DNA of 64,000 nucleotides, taken from contig NZ_CP090978.1 of the NCBI RefSeq assembly GCF_021513275.1, positions 558,001 to 622,000 of the forward strand, read 5' to 3'. A program made the position numbers and the translations under genes. The stretch is from Paenibacillus hexagrammi. Its GTDB lineage: Bacteria > Bacillota > Bacilli > Paenibacillales > NBRC-103111. The notes under the pieces are model-generated. The model saw nothing but the letters and a program-made list of their open reading frames with translations. It was not told the DNA's origin and searched no databases. Below are positions 55,015-63,303 of this stretch, in pieces. Numbering within the stretch: the stretch's first letter is position 1; each line of letters starts with the position of its first letter.

Positions 55015-55791
55015 ATGCTTTTCGCAGTTTTGGCGCGCAAGGCGTATGCCAGAAATCTGCAGTATCGCGGTTCGCATTTGCTTCACAACGCAGTCAGCGT
55101 AGCGTTCGGATTTATCTACATTTGTATTTGGACAGGATTTGGTAAAGACGCTCCGCTTGGCAGCTACGGCGAACATGGGATGGTCAGCTATATTGCGTTC
55201 AACCAGTCGATTCTGTGGGTGACGCTGTTTCTGACGAATGGTCTCGGGCTGGAGCAATCGGTTCGTACCGGTCGAATCGCGCTTGATCTGATGCGCCCCG
55301 TCCATTTGTTCTATCAGGCTATGAGCCGGGAGTGGGGACAAGTGGCCTACCAGTTTATTTACAAGCTGATTCCGATTTATCTCCTCTATTTCTTCGTATT
55401 TTCCCTGCATCTTCCGCAGCAAGCATCCGTATACGGATGGACCGTTCTTTCCTTGGTTATTGCAGCTTACATCTCGATTTGCACCAACTACTTAATCGGC
55501 GTTGCCGCGCTTTGGACAACTGAATCTCGTTGGCTGTACTGGGTAAATTATGCGCTGAGCATGTTGTTATCCGGTTTTTTTATCCCTTTGGAGTGGCTTC
55601 CGGGCTGGCTGCGGACGATAAGTAGCTGTTCTCCCTATCCTTATTTGATCTATGTGCCTACCCGAATCTATATGCAGCTCGAGCAGGGCTGGGCCGTCAT
55701 GGGCGGTCTCGTATGGGGTGTTGTCATGACCAGTCTATGTCTAGTTGTGACCGCATGGGTACGGAAAAAGCTGGAGGTGCAAGGCGGATGA
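55015..55791 (+). CDS. ABC-2 exporter permease (DUF990-like), first
   Basis: Six-helix permease of 258 residues: FIYICIWTGFG, MVSYIAFNQSILWVTLFLTNG, the coupling-loop motif VRTGRIALDLMRPVHLFYQAMSREWG and SMLLSGFFIPLEWLPGWLRTISSCSPYPYLIYVPTRIY. These are hallmarks of the ABC2_membrane_6 group whose genes come in pairs with one ATPase. ATG after AAGGAGG. Overlaps the second permease. Confidence 0.85.
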   Translation: MLFAVLARKAYARNLQYRGSHLLHNAVSVAFGFIYICIWTGFGKDAPLGSYGEHGMVSYIAFNQSILWVTLFLTNGLGLEQSVRTGRIALDLMRPVHLFYQAMSREWGQVAYQFIYKLIPIYLLYFFVFSLHLPQQASVYGWTVLSLVIAAYISICTNYLIGVAALWTTESRWLYWVNYALSMLLSGFFIPLEWLPGWLRTISSCSPYPYLIYVPTRIYMQLEQGWAVMGGLVWGVVMTSLCLVVTAWVRKKLEVQGG

Positions 55792-56579
55792 CGACCCTAA
55801 AGCTGTATGCGCTGCTCATCCGTTCGAGCTTGAGGAGCCAGATGCAGTATAAGTTCAATTTTGTTTTCTCTATGATGATGGCAGCTGTGCTTCAAGTATC
55901 CGAATTTCTGATGGTTGCGCTTGTAGTGATGAGATTCGGGAGTGTCGGCGGATGGAGCTTGTATGAGGTATGCTACCTGTATGGCGTGATGATGATATCC
56001 AAGGCGATCTATCGCTCCTTTGCTTCGGACGTGCATCATTTGGAAAAATACCTGGTCAGCGGTGACCTGGATGCGCTACTGATTAGGCCGATTCCCATAC
56101 TGATGGCGCTGATGACGCAAAATATCCGCTTTCTATTTGCAGAAACCGCACAAGGTTTGCTGCTATTGTTTATCTCCATGCGGGCGCTGATGACGGAAGG
56201 TCAGATCGGATGGACGGCTATACCGCTAACCCTTCTGGCTATCGCTACCGGAGCGGTCCTCTTGTTTGCTATCGGCCTTGCTACGGCTGCGGCGGGATTC
56301 TGGCTGACACGCATTGAATCCCTGCAAAATATGACAGAGGACGCAGCTCAGACCGCATCCCGTTATCCGCTGGCATTATATCCGAGGTGGCTGCAGAGCC
56401 TTCTGCTCGTGCTGGTGCCTGTCGGATTCGTAAATTACATACCTGCCCTTTATATAGTAAAGCATCAGGGGGGCATGTGGCTGATCGCAGCGACAATCAT
56501 AGCCTCTTGCGCCGTAATGCTGCTTGCCATGAAAGTATGGAAGATCGGCTTGTCCCGCTATCAGAGCACAGGAAGCTGA
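55788..56579 (+). CDS. ABC-2 exporter permease (DUF990-like), second
   Basis: Second permease of 263 residues, same family: LVSGDLDALLIRPIPILMALMTQ is its coupling loop and the C-terminal AALYPRWLQSLLLVLVPVGFVNYIPALYI segment is conserved. ATG at 55788 with GGAGGTG upstream, overlapping the first gene by 4 bases. Works as a heterodimer with the first. Confidence 0.83.
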   Translation: MTTLKLYALLIRSSLRSQMQYKFNFVFSMMMAAVLQVSEFLMVALVVMRFGSVGGWSLYEVCYLYGVMMISKAIYRSFASDVHHLEKYLVSGDLDALLIRPIPILMALMTQNIRFLFAETAQGLLLLFISMRALMTEGQIGWTAIPLTLLAIATGAVLLFAIGLATAAAGFWLTRIESLQNMTEDAAQTASRYPLALYPRWLQSLLLVLVPVGFVNYIPALYIVKHQGGMWLIAATIIASCAVMLLAMKVWKIGLSRYQSTGS

Positions 56580-56609
56580 GTATGAAAATGAGAGGAGATA
56601 GGAAGCTCC

Positions 56610-57585
56610 ATGATCACAGTGACTCATTTGCGCAAAACCTTTAAGACTCCTGTTGTCAAAGAGGGGAAATTTGCTGGTCTTCGCAGCTTTTTTGCACGAG
56701 ACTATCGGGAAAAGGAGGCAGTGCGGGATATCAGCTTTACGGTAGATTCGGGTGAATTTGTCGGTTATATTGGACCCAATGGAGCAGGGGAAATCGACCA
56801 CGATCAAAATGCTGACTGGCATTCTGCACCCAACCTCGGGAGAGGTGCTCATCCATGGGCGCAGCCCTCAAAAGCAGAGAAAGGATGTCGTCCGCCAGCT
56901 TGGTGTCGTATTTGGACAACGCAGTCAGCTGTGGTGGGATTTGCCTGTAAAAGACTCTTACGAGATCCTGGCGGCCATGTACCGCGTCGAAGAGAAGGAC
57001 TCGCGGCGCAGGCTCGGAGAGCTTCGAGAACTGCTGGACCTGGACGAGTTTCTGGACACGCCGGTCCGTAAGCTCTCACTTGGTCAGCGCATGCGGGCCG
57101 ATCTTGCAGCGGCGATGCTGCATGATCCGTCCATCCTGTTCCTGGATGAGCCGACCATCGGCTTGGACGTAGTAGCCAAGCGCAGCATTCGCGGCTTTCT
57201 CAAGACGCTGAATCGCGAATTCGGCAAGACGATTCTGCTCACGACCCACGATATGGACGATATCGAGCAGCTCTGTGAGCGCGTGATCGTCATCAATCAC
57301 GGTCAGATCGGCTATGACGGAGCCATCGATTCTCTCAGAGACCGAATCGGCCTTCCCACGATGATGAAGATTACGTTCCGCGGCGCTTACCGCATACCAG
57401 CTGCAGGATGGAACCTGCCCTTTCATCTCGTGGAGCAGGAGGAGCATAGCGTAACGGTCGCCTGCAACCGCCGGGAGCTCAAGGCCATGGACGTGCTGCG
57501 CATCGTCAGCCAGTGGGGCGATATGGACGATGTCCATATGGAGGAGCCTGAATTTGAAGAAATCATTCATGGCGTTTATAAATAA
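56610..57585 (+). CDS. ABC exporter ATPase, frameshifted at the Walker A motif
   Basis: ATPase of the pair of permeases. N-terminus ITVTHLRKTFKTPVVKEG...FVGYIGPNGAG; signature LSLGQRMRADLAAAML; Walker B SILFLDEPTIGLDV; H-loop TTHDMDDIEQLC. As read the sequence goes out of frame at the Walker A. Removing one G from GGGG (56787-56790) restores GPNGAGKSTTIKMLTGIL and a 324-residue protein. Insertion in a homopolymer run is inferred. ATG 56610 with GAGGAGA upstream. Confidence 0.85.
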
Positions 57586-57607
57586 ATATTCCCTGCAACA
57601 AAGACAA

Positions 57608-57629
57608 AAGAGCCTGATTATAGGCTCTT
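57608..57629 (+). terminator. hairpin after the ABC exporter operon
   Basis: AAGAGCCT, GATTAT loop, AGGCTCTT. No T run follows, so its function is doubtful. Confidence 0.4.
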
Positions 57630-57656
57630 CAGACTGACGATTAACGGTAATGCAGG

Positions 57657-57711
57657 GCTCAGTAGTTTTCGGAGAAGCGTAGCGGGCGCCTTTGACAGTT
57701 TTGTTATAACC
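57657..57711. repeat. second copy of the dispersed repeat element (left half)
   Basis: Matches 10797-10851 at 51 of 55 positions by my count (GCTCAGTAGTTTTCGGAGAA at the left end; TTTGACAGTTT near the right). The inverted right half found at 10860-10922 is absent. Like the first copy it lies between convergent genes. Confidence 0.75.
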
Positions 57712-57742
57712 CTATAAATCTCATATTGTAATTATGACTTTT

Positions 57743-58591
57743 TTATAGACTGCCCGAACGAAACCCAGACAATAAATCTTCTAACCGTGCATCAGTTCCA
57801 GTGTTTTCGATGGGTGTGAATACCCTCATCATGAAGTCACCGCTTTCAGAAACTGTGAGATTATTGTAACGAAATCTCAACAGGCCTGCTTGAGGATGTT
57901 GGATCACTTTTTCCCCTTCCGAATTTCCGGAAACATCATGTCTCCCCCACCACTCTCTGAACTCCTCACTCCTGTCATTTAACATGGTAACTAATTCCTG
58001 ATACCATGAATCATTCATGTGTAAGGCATATCGGCTTCTGAAATGAGCTAAGAGCTCGGTGGCAACGTTCTCCCAATTAACAATGCGAGCTTGCTTATCC
58101 TTCATCATGAACACGCGCCATAAGATATTTCTTTCGATCTCCGTCGCTCGTTTAAAGTCTCCACATACCTTATTCGTCATTTGGTTCCATGCGGTAACGT
58201 TCCAGCGCTTATCGATGACATAGGCAGGGTAGGTCCCCATCCTGTCAAGAATTTGTTGAATGGCTGGAGAAATAGATTCATCCAATGATTCGCTTGGAAG
58301 TACAGCATGGTTAGCCAACACGAGTAGATGACGGCGTTCGTCGTTGTTAAGTTGAAGGGTACGTACCAAGCTCTCCAGTACTTGTTCCGATACTTGAATA
58401 TCCCGTCCTTGCTCCAGTGCGGTGTACCAAGGTAAGGAAATGCCGGATAGACTTGCTACTTCTTCCCTTCTAAGACCAGGCGTACGACGACGTGAGGTCT
58501 CAACCGGTAATCCCGCTTCATGCGGAGATAGACGCGAGCGGCGGGTACGGAGAAAATCAGCTAGTTCTTTTCTTCTTCGTTCAGAACTCAT
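57743..58591 (-). CDS. XRE/MmyB-type transcriptional regulator
   Basis: Regulator of 282 residues. Helix-turn-helix near residues 10-70 (LADFLRTRRSRLSPHEAGLP...TPGLRREEVASLSGISLPWYTALEQGRDIQVSEQVLESLVRTL), then the MmyB-like ligand-binding domain (WNVTAWNQMTNKVCGDF...ILWRVFM). In this family the regulator typically controls an adjacent divergent oxidoreductase; here an SDR gene is divergent at 58783. Candidate site: inverted repeat 58614-58632. Confidence 0.85.
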   Translation of the reverse strand: MSSERRRKELADFLRTRRSRLSPHEAGLPVETSRRRTPGLRREEVASLSGISLPWYTALEQGRDIQVSEQVLESLVRTLQLNNDERRHLLVLANHAVLPSESLDESISPAIQQILDRMGTYPAYVIDKRWNVTAWNQMTNKVCGDFKRATEIERNILWRVFMMKDKQARIVNWENVATELLAHFRSRYALHMNDSWYQELVTMLNDRSEEFREWWGRHDVSGNSEGEKVIQHPQAGLLRFRYNNLTVSESGDFMMRVFTPIENTGTDARLEDLLSGFRSGSL

Positions 58592-58613
58592 AACAAGGAT
58601 TCACCTCCATATC

Positions 58614-58632
58614 CTGATATATTTTATATCAG
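58614..58632. promoter_or_regulatory. inverted repeat between the MmyB-type regulator and the SDR gene
   Basis: CTGATATA, TTT, TATATCAG. Perfect 8-bp arms just upstream of the regulator start. AGTATCCG repeats twice directly after it (about 58631 and 58647). Confidence 0.5.
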
Positions 58633-58782
58633 TATCCGTACGAGTAGTATCCGGAATAGTACTACAAACACAGACCTATTTGTGCGTTTATTTACTGATT
58701 ATAATCGACTTGTTACCTGTAGTGAAGAAGATGTCGGCAGTGAAATTTGTTTCAAAAACGATCATGAAATCGAGGAGATCCT

Positions 58783-59532
58783 ATGGTGAAAACAGAACAG
58801 AGCGAACGAAGCAGAACGTTAAGAGGCAAACGTATTGTCCTCCTAGGAGGAACGTCAGGAGTTGGATTTGCAACAGCCGAAGCCGCCGCCCGGGAAGGGG
58901 CGTCCGTAGTCGTCGTCTCCAGTCGAAAAGAGAGAGTCGACAATGCGGTCTCGCGTCTGCCCCAAGGTGCGGAAGGGCATGTGGTTGATCTATCGAATGA
59001 AGAGAGGGTACGGGCATTCTTTAGCCAAGTTGGTGAATTTGATCATTTGGTTTTCACGGCTGGCGAGTCCTTACATATCGAAAATCTCAGCACAATTGAC
59101 ATGGAGACAGCGCGTCGATTCTTTAACCTGCGTTACTGGGGGGCGTTTATGGCCGCTAAATACGGTAGTGAGATCCTCAGAGAGGGCGGGTCAATCATTC
59201 TAACTTCTGGTGTTGCCGGAGCTCGGCCGCAGAAGGGCTGGGCGGTCACAGCCAGCATATGCAGCGCTATTGAGGCACTGACCAGGGCATTGGCTGTCGA
59301 ACTTAGCCCGCTTCGTGTCAACGCAATAAGTTTCGGGTTAATGCGTACCGAGATGTGGAACGACATGCCTGAGGAAAACCGAATCGCTATGTATGAGACT
59401 TTAGGGAAAACCCTCCCGATAGGCCGAGTAGGAGAGCCAGAAGATGCGGCCGAAGCCTTTCTTTATTTAATGCGTGAGCAATACTCCACCGGACAGACTA
59501 TTGTCGTGGACGGCGGTTCTTCACTAGTATAA
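58783..59532 (+). CDS. short-chain dehydrogenase/reductase (SDR)
   Basis: NAD(P)-dependent oxidoreductase of 249 residues. Cofactor motif GGTSGVGFATAEAAAREG, Asn-equivalent region VFTAGESL, catalytic Ser in LTSGVAG; the expected YxxxK is replaced near residues 155-165 by the sequence GWAVTASICSAIEALTRALAVEL, so the classic Tyr-Lys pair is not evident. It may be an atypical SDR with low or altered activity. It is divergent from the MmyB-type regulator and followed by a DUF1330 gene. Confidence 0.75.
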   Translation: MVKTEQSERSRTLRGKRIVLLGGTSGVGFATAEAAAREGASVVVVSSRKERVDNAVSRLPQGAEGHVVDLSNEERVRAFFSQVGEFDHLVFTAGESLHIENLSTIDMETARRFFNLRYWGAFMAAKYGSEILREGGSIILTSGVAGARPQKGWAVTASICSAIEALTRALAVELSPLRVNAISFGLMRTEMWNDMPEENRIAMYETLGKTLPIGRVGEPEDAAEAFLYLMREQYSTGQTIVVDGGSSLV

Positions 59533-59604
59533 CGAATTGACAAGAAAGGCATCATAACGGGAGTTTATCATATACCTTTAAATGGTAGATTAGGAGGAAG
59601 AGTA

Positions 59605-59910
59605 ATGGTAAAAGGATATTGGGTCATAGACATTGATGTCCACGATCAGGAACAATTCCAAGCATACCTGGCAGCTACCCCTGAGATTCTGAAAAAGTAT
59701 GGTGCACGCTTTCTAGTGCGTGGGGGAAATCCGTTGGTACCAGAAGGGAGTGCCCGATCTCTGAATACGATAGTTGAATTCCCTTCCTATCAAACTGCAC
59801 TTGACTGTTGGAACTCAACGGAGTATCAGCAAGCCATTACACTAAGACTGCCTGCGTCAACGTTTGATCTTATTATTATAGAGGGGTATGAGGGACCACA
59901 ACCTTCATAG
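59605..59910 (+). CDS. DUF1330 family protein
   Basis: Small ferredoxin-like-fold protein of 101 residues: KGYWVIDIDVHDQEQFQAYLAATPEILKKYGARFLVRGGNPLVPEG and IVEFPSYQTALDCWNSTEYQQA are the family signature. Function unknown; often beside oxidoreductases. GGAGGAAG ribosome site. 72 bases after the SDR gene, likely cotranscribed. Confidence 0.85.
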   Translation: MVKGYWVIDIDVHDQEQFQAYLAATPEILKKYGARFLVRGGNPLVPEGSARSLNTIVEFPSYQTALDCWNSTEYQQAITLRLPASTFDLIIIEGYEGPQPS

Positions 59911-59981
59911 TCCGCCAAGCATCGTCTGATGGCGCTGCGTCGAGCGGCATGGGTGTCTACTGCTTTATTCGTACTGAACAG

Positions 59982-60728
59982 CTATGCTACAGTCACGATG
60001 ATGGGCTGATTCTTTGTAATGATGATCGTATGCTCATGCTGCGCGGCATAACTGTTGTCAGGCGCACATAAAGTCCACCCATCCGCTTGCTCAGCGGCAT
60101 ACTCTGCACCGGTAGATAAGAAAGGCTCAATGGTAATGACCATCCCCTCTTTTAATACACGTTTATCGTGCTTGTTATAAACAGGAAGGATCTCTTCGGG
60201 CTCTTCGTGCAGGGCTTTCCCAATACCGTGACTACATAAATTACTAATGACATGGTAGCCGCCTTTTGTCGCCTCGACTTCGATCATTCTTCCGATTTCG
60301 TTCAATTTAACCCCATGTTTAAGGGAAGAGATGACTTTCATCATCGTATGGTGTGTGTATTCACATAGACGCAATAATGTAGGATTGTACGGAGGTATCA
60401 GAAAAGAATGCCCCGCATCGGCATAATAGCCTCCCAGCTCTGCCGAAACATCAATGTTGACTAGATCGCCAGGTTGGATCATTCGATTTCCCGGTATTCC
60501 GTGGGCAACTTCATGGTTAATGCTGATGCAGGTGTTGCCAGGGAAATTGTAGGTTGTTTTAGGTGCTGAAACAGCACCATGACTCTTCAAAAACCTTCCT
60601 CCGATATCATCCAGTTCCTTAGTTGTCATTCCGACACGCGCGTGACGTTTCATTTCATTAATCGTCATGGCAACGATTTTGCCAATCGCCTTCAGACCCT
60701 CGATATCGTTTTGGGATCCTATTGTCAT
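59982..60728 (-). CDS. map: methionine aminopeptidase, type I
   Basis: Removes the initiator methionine from new proteins; 248 residues. All five metal ligands are present: D93 (NIDVSA), D104 (YADAGHSF), H167 (SHGIG), E201 (IEPF) and E232 (HEHT). Length and N-terminus resemble the second Bacillus MetAP (YflG) rather than the Map of the ribosomal operon; that paralogue assignment is inference. Single leftward gene. Confidence 0.9.
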   Translation of the reverse strand: MTIGSQNDIEGLKAIGKIVAMTINEMKRHARVGMTTKELDDIGGRFLKSHGAVSAPKTTYNFPGNTCISINHEVAHGIPGNRMIQPGDLVNIDVSAELGGYYADAGHSFLIPPYNPTLLRLCEYTHHTMMKVISSLKHGVKLNEIGRMIEVEATKGGYHVISNLCSHGIGKALHEEPEEILPVYNKHDKRVLKEGMVITIEPFLSTGAEYAAEQADGWTLCAPDNSYAAQHEHTIIITKNQPIIVTVA

Positions 60729-60894
60729 CCATATTCCTCCCTTTTCGTATTCCCCTATTGTAACCCAGATTAAGATGGAAATTTCACAGTCAAATATAAC
60801 AAGCTTGATGGCTCTCCGTCTATATGGATATGCGCCTTATGCAGGGTCTATTTGCCAGGCGAACAAGCATACACATCAAGTAGAGGTGAACCAT

Positions 60895-61353
60895 ATGGAA
60901 GAAACAATCTACGATCGCATTGACAACCTAGCGGTTTCAGAAGATACAAAAAAAGTGCTAAAAGAGCTGGTAGAGCGCAAAGAAAAGGCGGACAACTGGA
61001 AAAAAACGCTGCAGGCCTTATCCTTGGTCAATGCAGGCATTGTGCTGATTCTTTTTCTTTGGATGCTGAAGATCAAGCCGGACTCCAAGGCCCAAATCTT
61101 TGATATGATCAGCTATTTTGGCTCGAGCCGTGCCTCACTCCTCTTTATTATGCTGGCTGTGTCTACCTTCTTCATCTCAGGATCCGTATCCAAAACACAT
61201 AAGAAGCATAAGGACAAGTACGACGATCTTCGGGAAGAAACGGTAACGAGGCTGTATTCGACGTGGAAGGTGCGGGAAGAATCCAAGCTGCGGGATGAAG
61301 TGTCCGATCTGCTGAAGAAAGAGAAGGATATTAATCTGCGATATGTGAAGTAG
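60895..61353 (+). CDS. YpbF-like protein (DUF2663)
   Basis: A 152-residue protein with two membrane helices (ALSLVNAGIVLILFLWMLKI and SRASLLFIMLAVSTFFISGSVS) bracketed by charged coils. Matches the YpbF/DUF2663 family of Bacillales; role unknown. ATG 60895 after GAGGTGA. Single gene followed by a strong terminator. Confidence 0.78.
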   Translation: MEETIYDRIDNLAVSEDTKKVLKELVERKEKADNWKKTLQALSLVNAGIVLILFLWMLKIKPDSKAQIFDMISYFGSSRASLLFIMLAVSTFFISGSVSKTHKKHKDKYDDLREETVTRLYSTWKVREESKLRDEVSDLLKKEKDINLRYVK

Positions 61354-61362
61354 AAGCTAAAC

Positions 61363-61390
61363 GAGCGGGAGCGATCCCGCTCTTTTTTTG
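61363..61390 (+). terminator. terminator after the YpbF-like gene
   Basis: GAGCGGGA, GCGA loop, TCCCGCTC, seven T residues. Confidence 0.9.
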
Positions 61391-61400
61391 CTGTTTAGAC

Positions 61401-61461
61401 TTAAGAAAAAATTAAGAATTGTTTTAGGACCGCTTTAGAACTGTTTTAGAGGGAGTTAAGC
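61401..61461 (+). promoter_or_regulatory. six-hexamer direct-repeat array, 11-bp period
   Basis: TTAAGA, TTAAGA, TTTAGG, TTTAGA, TTTAGA, TTAAGC begin at 61401, 61412, 61423, 61434, 61445 and 61456, each exactly 11 bases apart with 5-base spacers. Such helical-turn spacing is the usual mode of binding for OmpR/PhoB-family response regulators (PhoP boxes have the same period). It ends about 15 bases before an AT-rich -10-like TATATA and no good -35 is visible, as for an activated promoter. Confidence 0.7.
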
Positions 61462-61550
61462 AGTGCGGGATAAGATATATACAGAGAGCAGGGATGCTCC
61501 GAATCATAAGTCGGCAGAGCTCGGCGCAGAAATAAGGAGGAAATCGAAGA

Positions 61551-62492
61551 ATGAAGAAATTAGCAATGATGGGGCTAGGTGTGGCGGTAGGCAGCATGAT
61601 GCTAGTTACAAGTGTCTATGCAGGGGTTGGCGATGCACCGGGATATGAGGCGTTCAAATCGGCTTTCAAAAATTCCGCTTCTATTGATAATGCAACCCGT
61701 CAGATCCATGTGACCATGCAGGATAACGGCGTAGAACTGCTGGATGTGAATACGACAATCAAATATGACCGGGAGCAAAGTGCAGCCAGCGCAAAGATTA
61801 ACGTGAGCGATGGAACGGAGCAGCAGGAGTTGGAATTTTATAACCAAGACGGGCAGCAAATCGTTAAAACGGGAGACTCCGACGTATACAAAATCCTGGA
61901 TCATGAGCAAGGAAGGGGTCCATTCAAGCACAGCAGCGATGATGGAGCCATCGGAAAGCATGAGCCTAATCCGGAGGTTGTGAAAGAGGTAGAGAATGTT
62001 GTCGATGCGTTAGTCGGAAATCTGAAGAATTACGTCACGATGAATGATGCGGCTGGAGGAGGCAAGGATATTCACTTTGAACTTACTGGCAGTCAAATTC
62101 CACCTGTTGTGAATGCAATAGGCTCTCTGATGATCAAGCATCATAACGATGCGCTTGCAGGCGGGCGAGCGCTTCCTCCTTCTGAGTCGTCGAACCCGTG
62201 GGGAATGAATCCAGCGATGCTGAAGGATCGTCTTCCTAAGCTAAGCGAAGATGTGAAGATGGACACGGTAGAGATGAATGCTACGGTAGATGCGGATAAT
62301 CACATTACCAATCAATCGGCGCAGATTCATATATCCGGCGTGGATGAAGCAGGTGTGAACCACAACGTTGTTGTGAGCATGGATATGACTTTGTCAGGCA
62401 TTAGCAGCACACAGCCAGATCAAGTGGATCTTGACGGCAAACAAGTCGAGCATGTCAAGGTCGGGGAAAGAAGATTTGGGAATAAAGAATAG
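61551..62492 (+). CDS. secreted protein of unknown function, 313 residues
   Basis: Signal peptide MKKLAMMGLGVAVGSMMLVTSVYA-GVG; mature part with beta-rich pattern (ASAKINVSDGTEQQELEFYNQDGQQIVKTGD) and two conserved-looking amphipathic stretches (VKEVENVVDALVGNLKNYVTMNDAAGGGKDIHFELTGSQIPPVVNAIGSLMIKHH). No cysteines or catalytic motif that I recognise. AAGGAGG before the ATG. Controlled, I infer, by the 11-bp array upstream, so its role could be read from that regulon. Followed by an ABC exporter, possibly in the same operon. Confidence 0.7.
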   Translation: MKKLAMMGLGVAVGSMMLVTSVYAGVGDAPGYEAFKSAFKNSASIDNATRQIHVTMQDNGVELLDVNTTIKYDREQSAASAKINVSDGTEQQELEFYNQDGQQIVKTGDSDVYKILDHEQGRGPFKHSSDDGAIGKHEPNPEVVKEVENVVDALVGNLKNYVTMNDAAGGGKDIHFELTGSQIPPVVNAIGSLMIKHHNDALAGGRALPPSESSNPWGMNPAMLKDRLPKLSEDVKMDTVEMNATVDADNHITNQSAQIHISGVDEAGVNHNVVVSMDMTLSGISSTQPDQVDLDGKQVEHVKVGERRFGNKE

Positions 62493-62565
62493 CTAAGGCA
62501 TGGAATCGGGGATCAAGAGGCTGTGTTGATCTCCGGTTCATTCTCAAAAAGTCAGGAGGTCTATG

Positions 62566-63303
62566 ATGAAACCGGTCGTAGAAATAGAAGGATTAACTAA
62601 AATGTATAAGAACAACCGCGGTATTCAGGATGTCACAATGACAGTCCGTCAGGGTGACATATACGGCTTCTTCGGCCCGAATGGAGCAGGCAAGACGACG
62701 GTCATGAAAATCATGGCAGGACTGAGCCGCGCCCAGCGGGGAACGGTCAAGCTGCTAGGCTATGATGTGGCGGAGCAGTACGAGCAGGCGATGTCGAAGG
62801 TTGGCGTGCTGATCGAGACGGCCGAGGTCTATTCGTACATGAGCGGACGAAAGAACCTGGAGCTGGCGGCCAAATTTTATCCGCATGTCACCTCGGGGCG
62901 CATCGATGAAGTGCTGGAAATTGTAGGGTTGACGCCGTTTCAGCATGAGAAAGCAGCTGGATACTCACTCGGCATGAAGCAGCGTCTGGGCTTGGCGGCA
63001 GCCTTGTTGTCGGGTCCCGAGCTGATGATACTCGATGAGCCGACGAATGGACTCGATATCGAAGGCATGGTTCAGATGCGCGACATCATGATGCGGCTAG
63101 CAAGGGAGCAGCGGATCACGTTCCTGATCTCCAGTCATCTGATTCATGAGATGGAGCTGATGTGCAACCGCATCGGCATTATCCATCAGGGCCGGCTCTT
63201 GTGCGAAGCTTCCGTACCCTACCTATTGGAACAGTGGGAGTCGCTGGAGGCCGTCTATATGCATCACATTCAGGAAGACAGGAAGGTGACTCTTCATGCA
63301 TAG
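62566..63303 (+). CDS. ABC exporter ATPase
   Basis: Nucleotide-binding subunit of 245 residues: Walker A GPNGAGKTT, signature YSLGMKQRLGLAAALL, Walker B ELMILDEPTNGLDIEG, H-loop SSHLIHEM. Bacitracin/lantibiotic-immunity-type family. GGAGG before two possible ATGs (62563 and 62566). Overlaps the next gene by 8 bases. Confidence 0.88.
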   Translation: MKPVVEIEGLTKMYKNNRGIQDVTMTVRQGDIYGFFGPNGAGKTTVMKIMAGLSRAQRGTVKLLGYDVAEQYEQAMSKVGVLIETAEVYSYMSGRKNLELAAKFYPHVTSGRIDEVLEIVGLTPFQHEKAAGYSLGMKQRLGLAAALLSGPELMILDEPTNGLDIEGMVQMRDIMMRLAREQRITFLISSHLIHEMELMCNRIGIIHQGRLLCEASVPYLLEQWESLEAVYMHHIQEDRKVTLHA

